Shown: positions 12,244-12,358 of the stretch, piece by piece
How the letters are laid out: every line of letters begins with the position of its first letter
Position numbering within the stretch: the stretch's first letter is position 1
From: JBCBZH01 sp039815415
GTDB lineage: Bacteria; Bacteroidota; Rhodothermia; Rhodothermales; Rubricoccaceae
Length of the DNA: 12,358 nucleotides
Assembly (NCBI GenBank): GCA_039815415.1
Contig: JBCBZH010000108.1
Location: 1-12,358, forward strand
Direction: 5' to 3'
Program-made: the position numbers and the translations under genes
Notes under the pieces: model-generated
What the model saw: only the letters and a program-made list of their open reading frames with translations
What the model was told of the DNA's origin: nothing
Databases searched by the model: none

Positions 12244-12358
12244 ATAAAGGAAAGGGAATTCAATTGAATAAACTTTAAAATTAATACATAATATTGTACC
12301 AAAACAGAGAAGAATTCTTGAACGAGAGAACCACCCAGTGGAACCCAACATTTCGAGG
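12244..12358. other. AT-rich segment at the window end
   Basis: Composition changes abruptly near 12243: 12241-12300 has only 14 G or C in 60 bases and contains runs such as AAACTTTAAAATTAATACAT. A minus-strand frame beginning with ATG at 12351 is open through this segment and continues in frame into the decayed gene. However, its codons show no GC bias here, so this may be chance. The segment could be a promoter region, the edge of an inserted element or an assembly junction. Confidence 0.45.

Overview
The window is bacterial DNA with high GC and strongly GC-biased third codon positions. It probably comes from the Rhodothermota/Bacteroidota side of the tree, of the marine Rubricoccaceae or Rhodothermaceae type. 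The clues are a C-terminal domain resembling a type IX secretion (T9SS) sorting domain on a DUF1501 protein, several lipoprotein signal peptides, and start codons without clear Shine-Dalgarno sequences. This placement is inference; there is no rRNA or other marker gene here.

Layout. (1) 72-1016, minus: a multi-pass membrane protein, DUF2157-like. (2) 1112-1696, minus: a small, lower-GC gene with a HEPN-like RN-x3-H motif, bordered on both sides by copies of a short palindrome. (3) 1838-2662, plus: a class I SAM-dependent methyltransferase. (4) 2762-4291, minus: a lipoprotein alpha/beta hydrolase of the S33/TAP type. (5) 4652-10138, plus: the core of the window, a probable four-gene operon of DUF1800 protein, DUF1501 protein (twin-arginine-like signal plus T9SS-like tail) and two tandem paralogous WG-repeat lipoproteins. 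(6) 10139-10458: a 320-bp repeat-rich spacer between convergent genes. (7) 10459-11640, minus: a two-gene unit of an M23 lipoprotein peptidase followed by an unknown exported protein. (8) 11757-12243, minus: a decayed gene with an in-frame TAG and a frameshift. Beyond it the last ~115 bases are abruptly AT-rich.

How the genes may work together. DUF1800 and DUF1501 proteins are a widely recurring neighbour pair of unknown function, both usually exported. Here the DUF1501 member appears built for Tat export and then T9SS handling, and the pair is followed by two predicted envelope-anchored WG-repeat proteins. A cell-surface assembly is a reasonable inference but is not shown.

The most unusual non-coding signal is an 18-bp palindrome (consensus CGCCAGCTCGAGCTGGCG). 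It occurs in five intergenic places, mostly just past stop codons, and one copy has a paired compensatory change. Two other types of inverted repeat are also present. No tRNA, rRNA, CRISPR array, intact insertion sequence or phage gene was seen.
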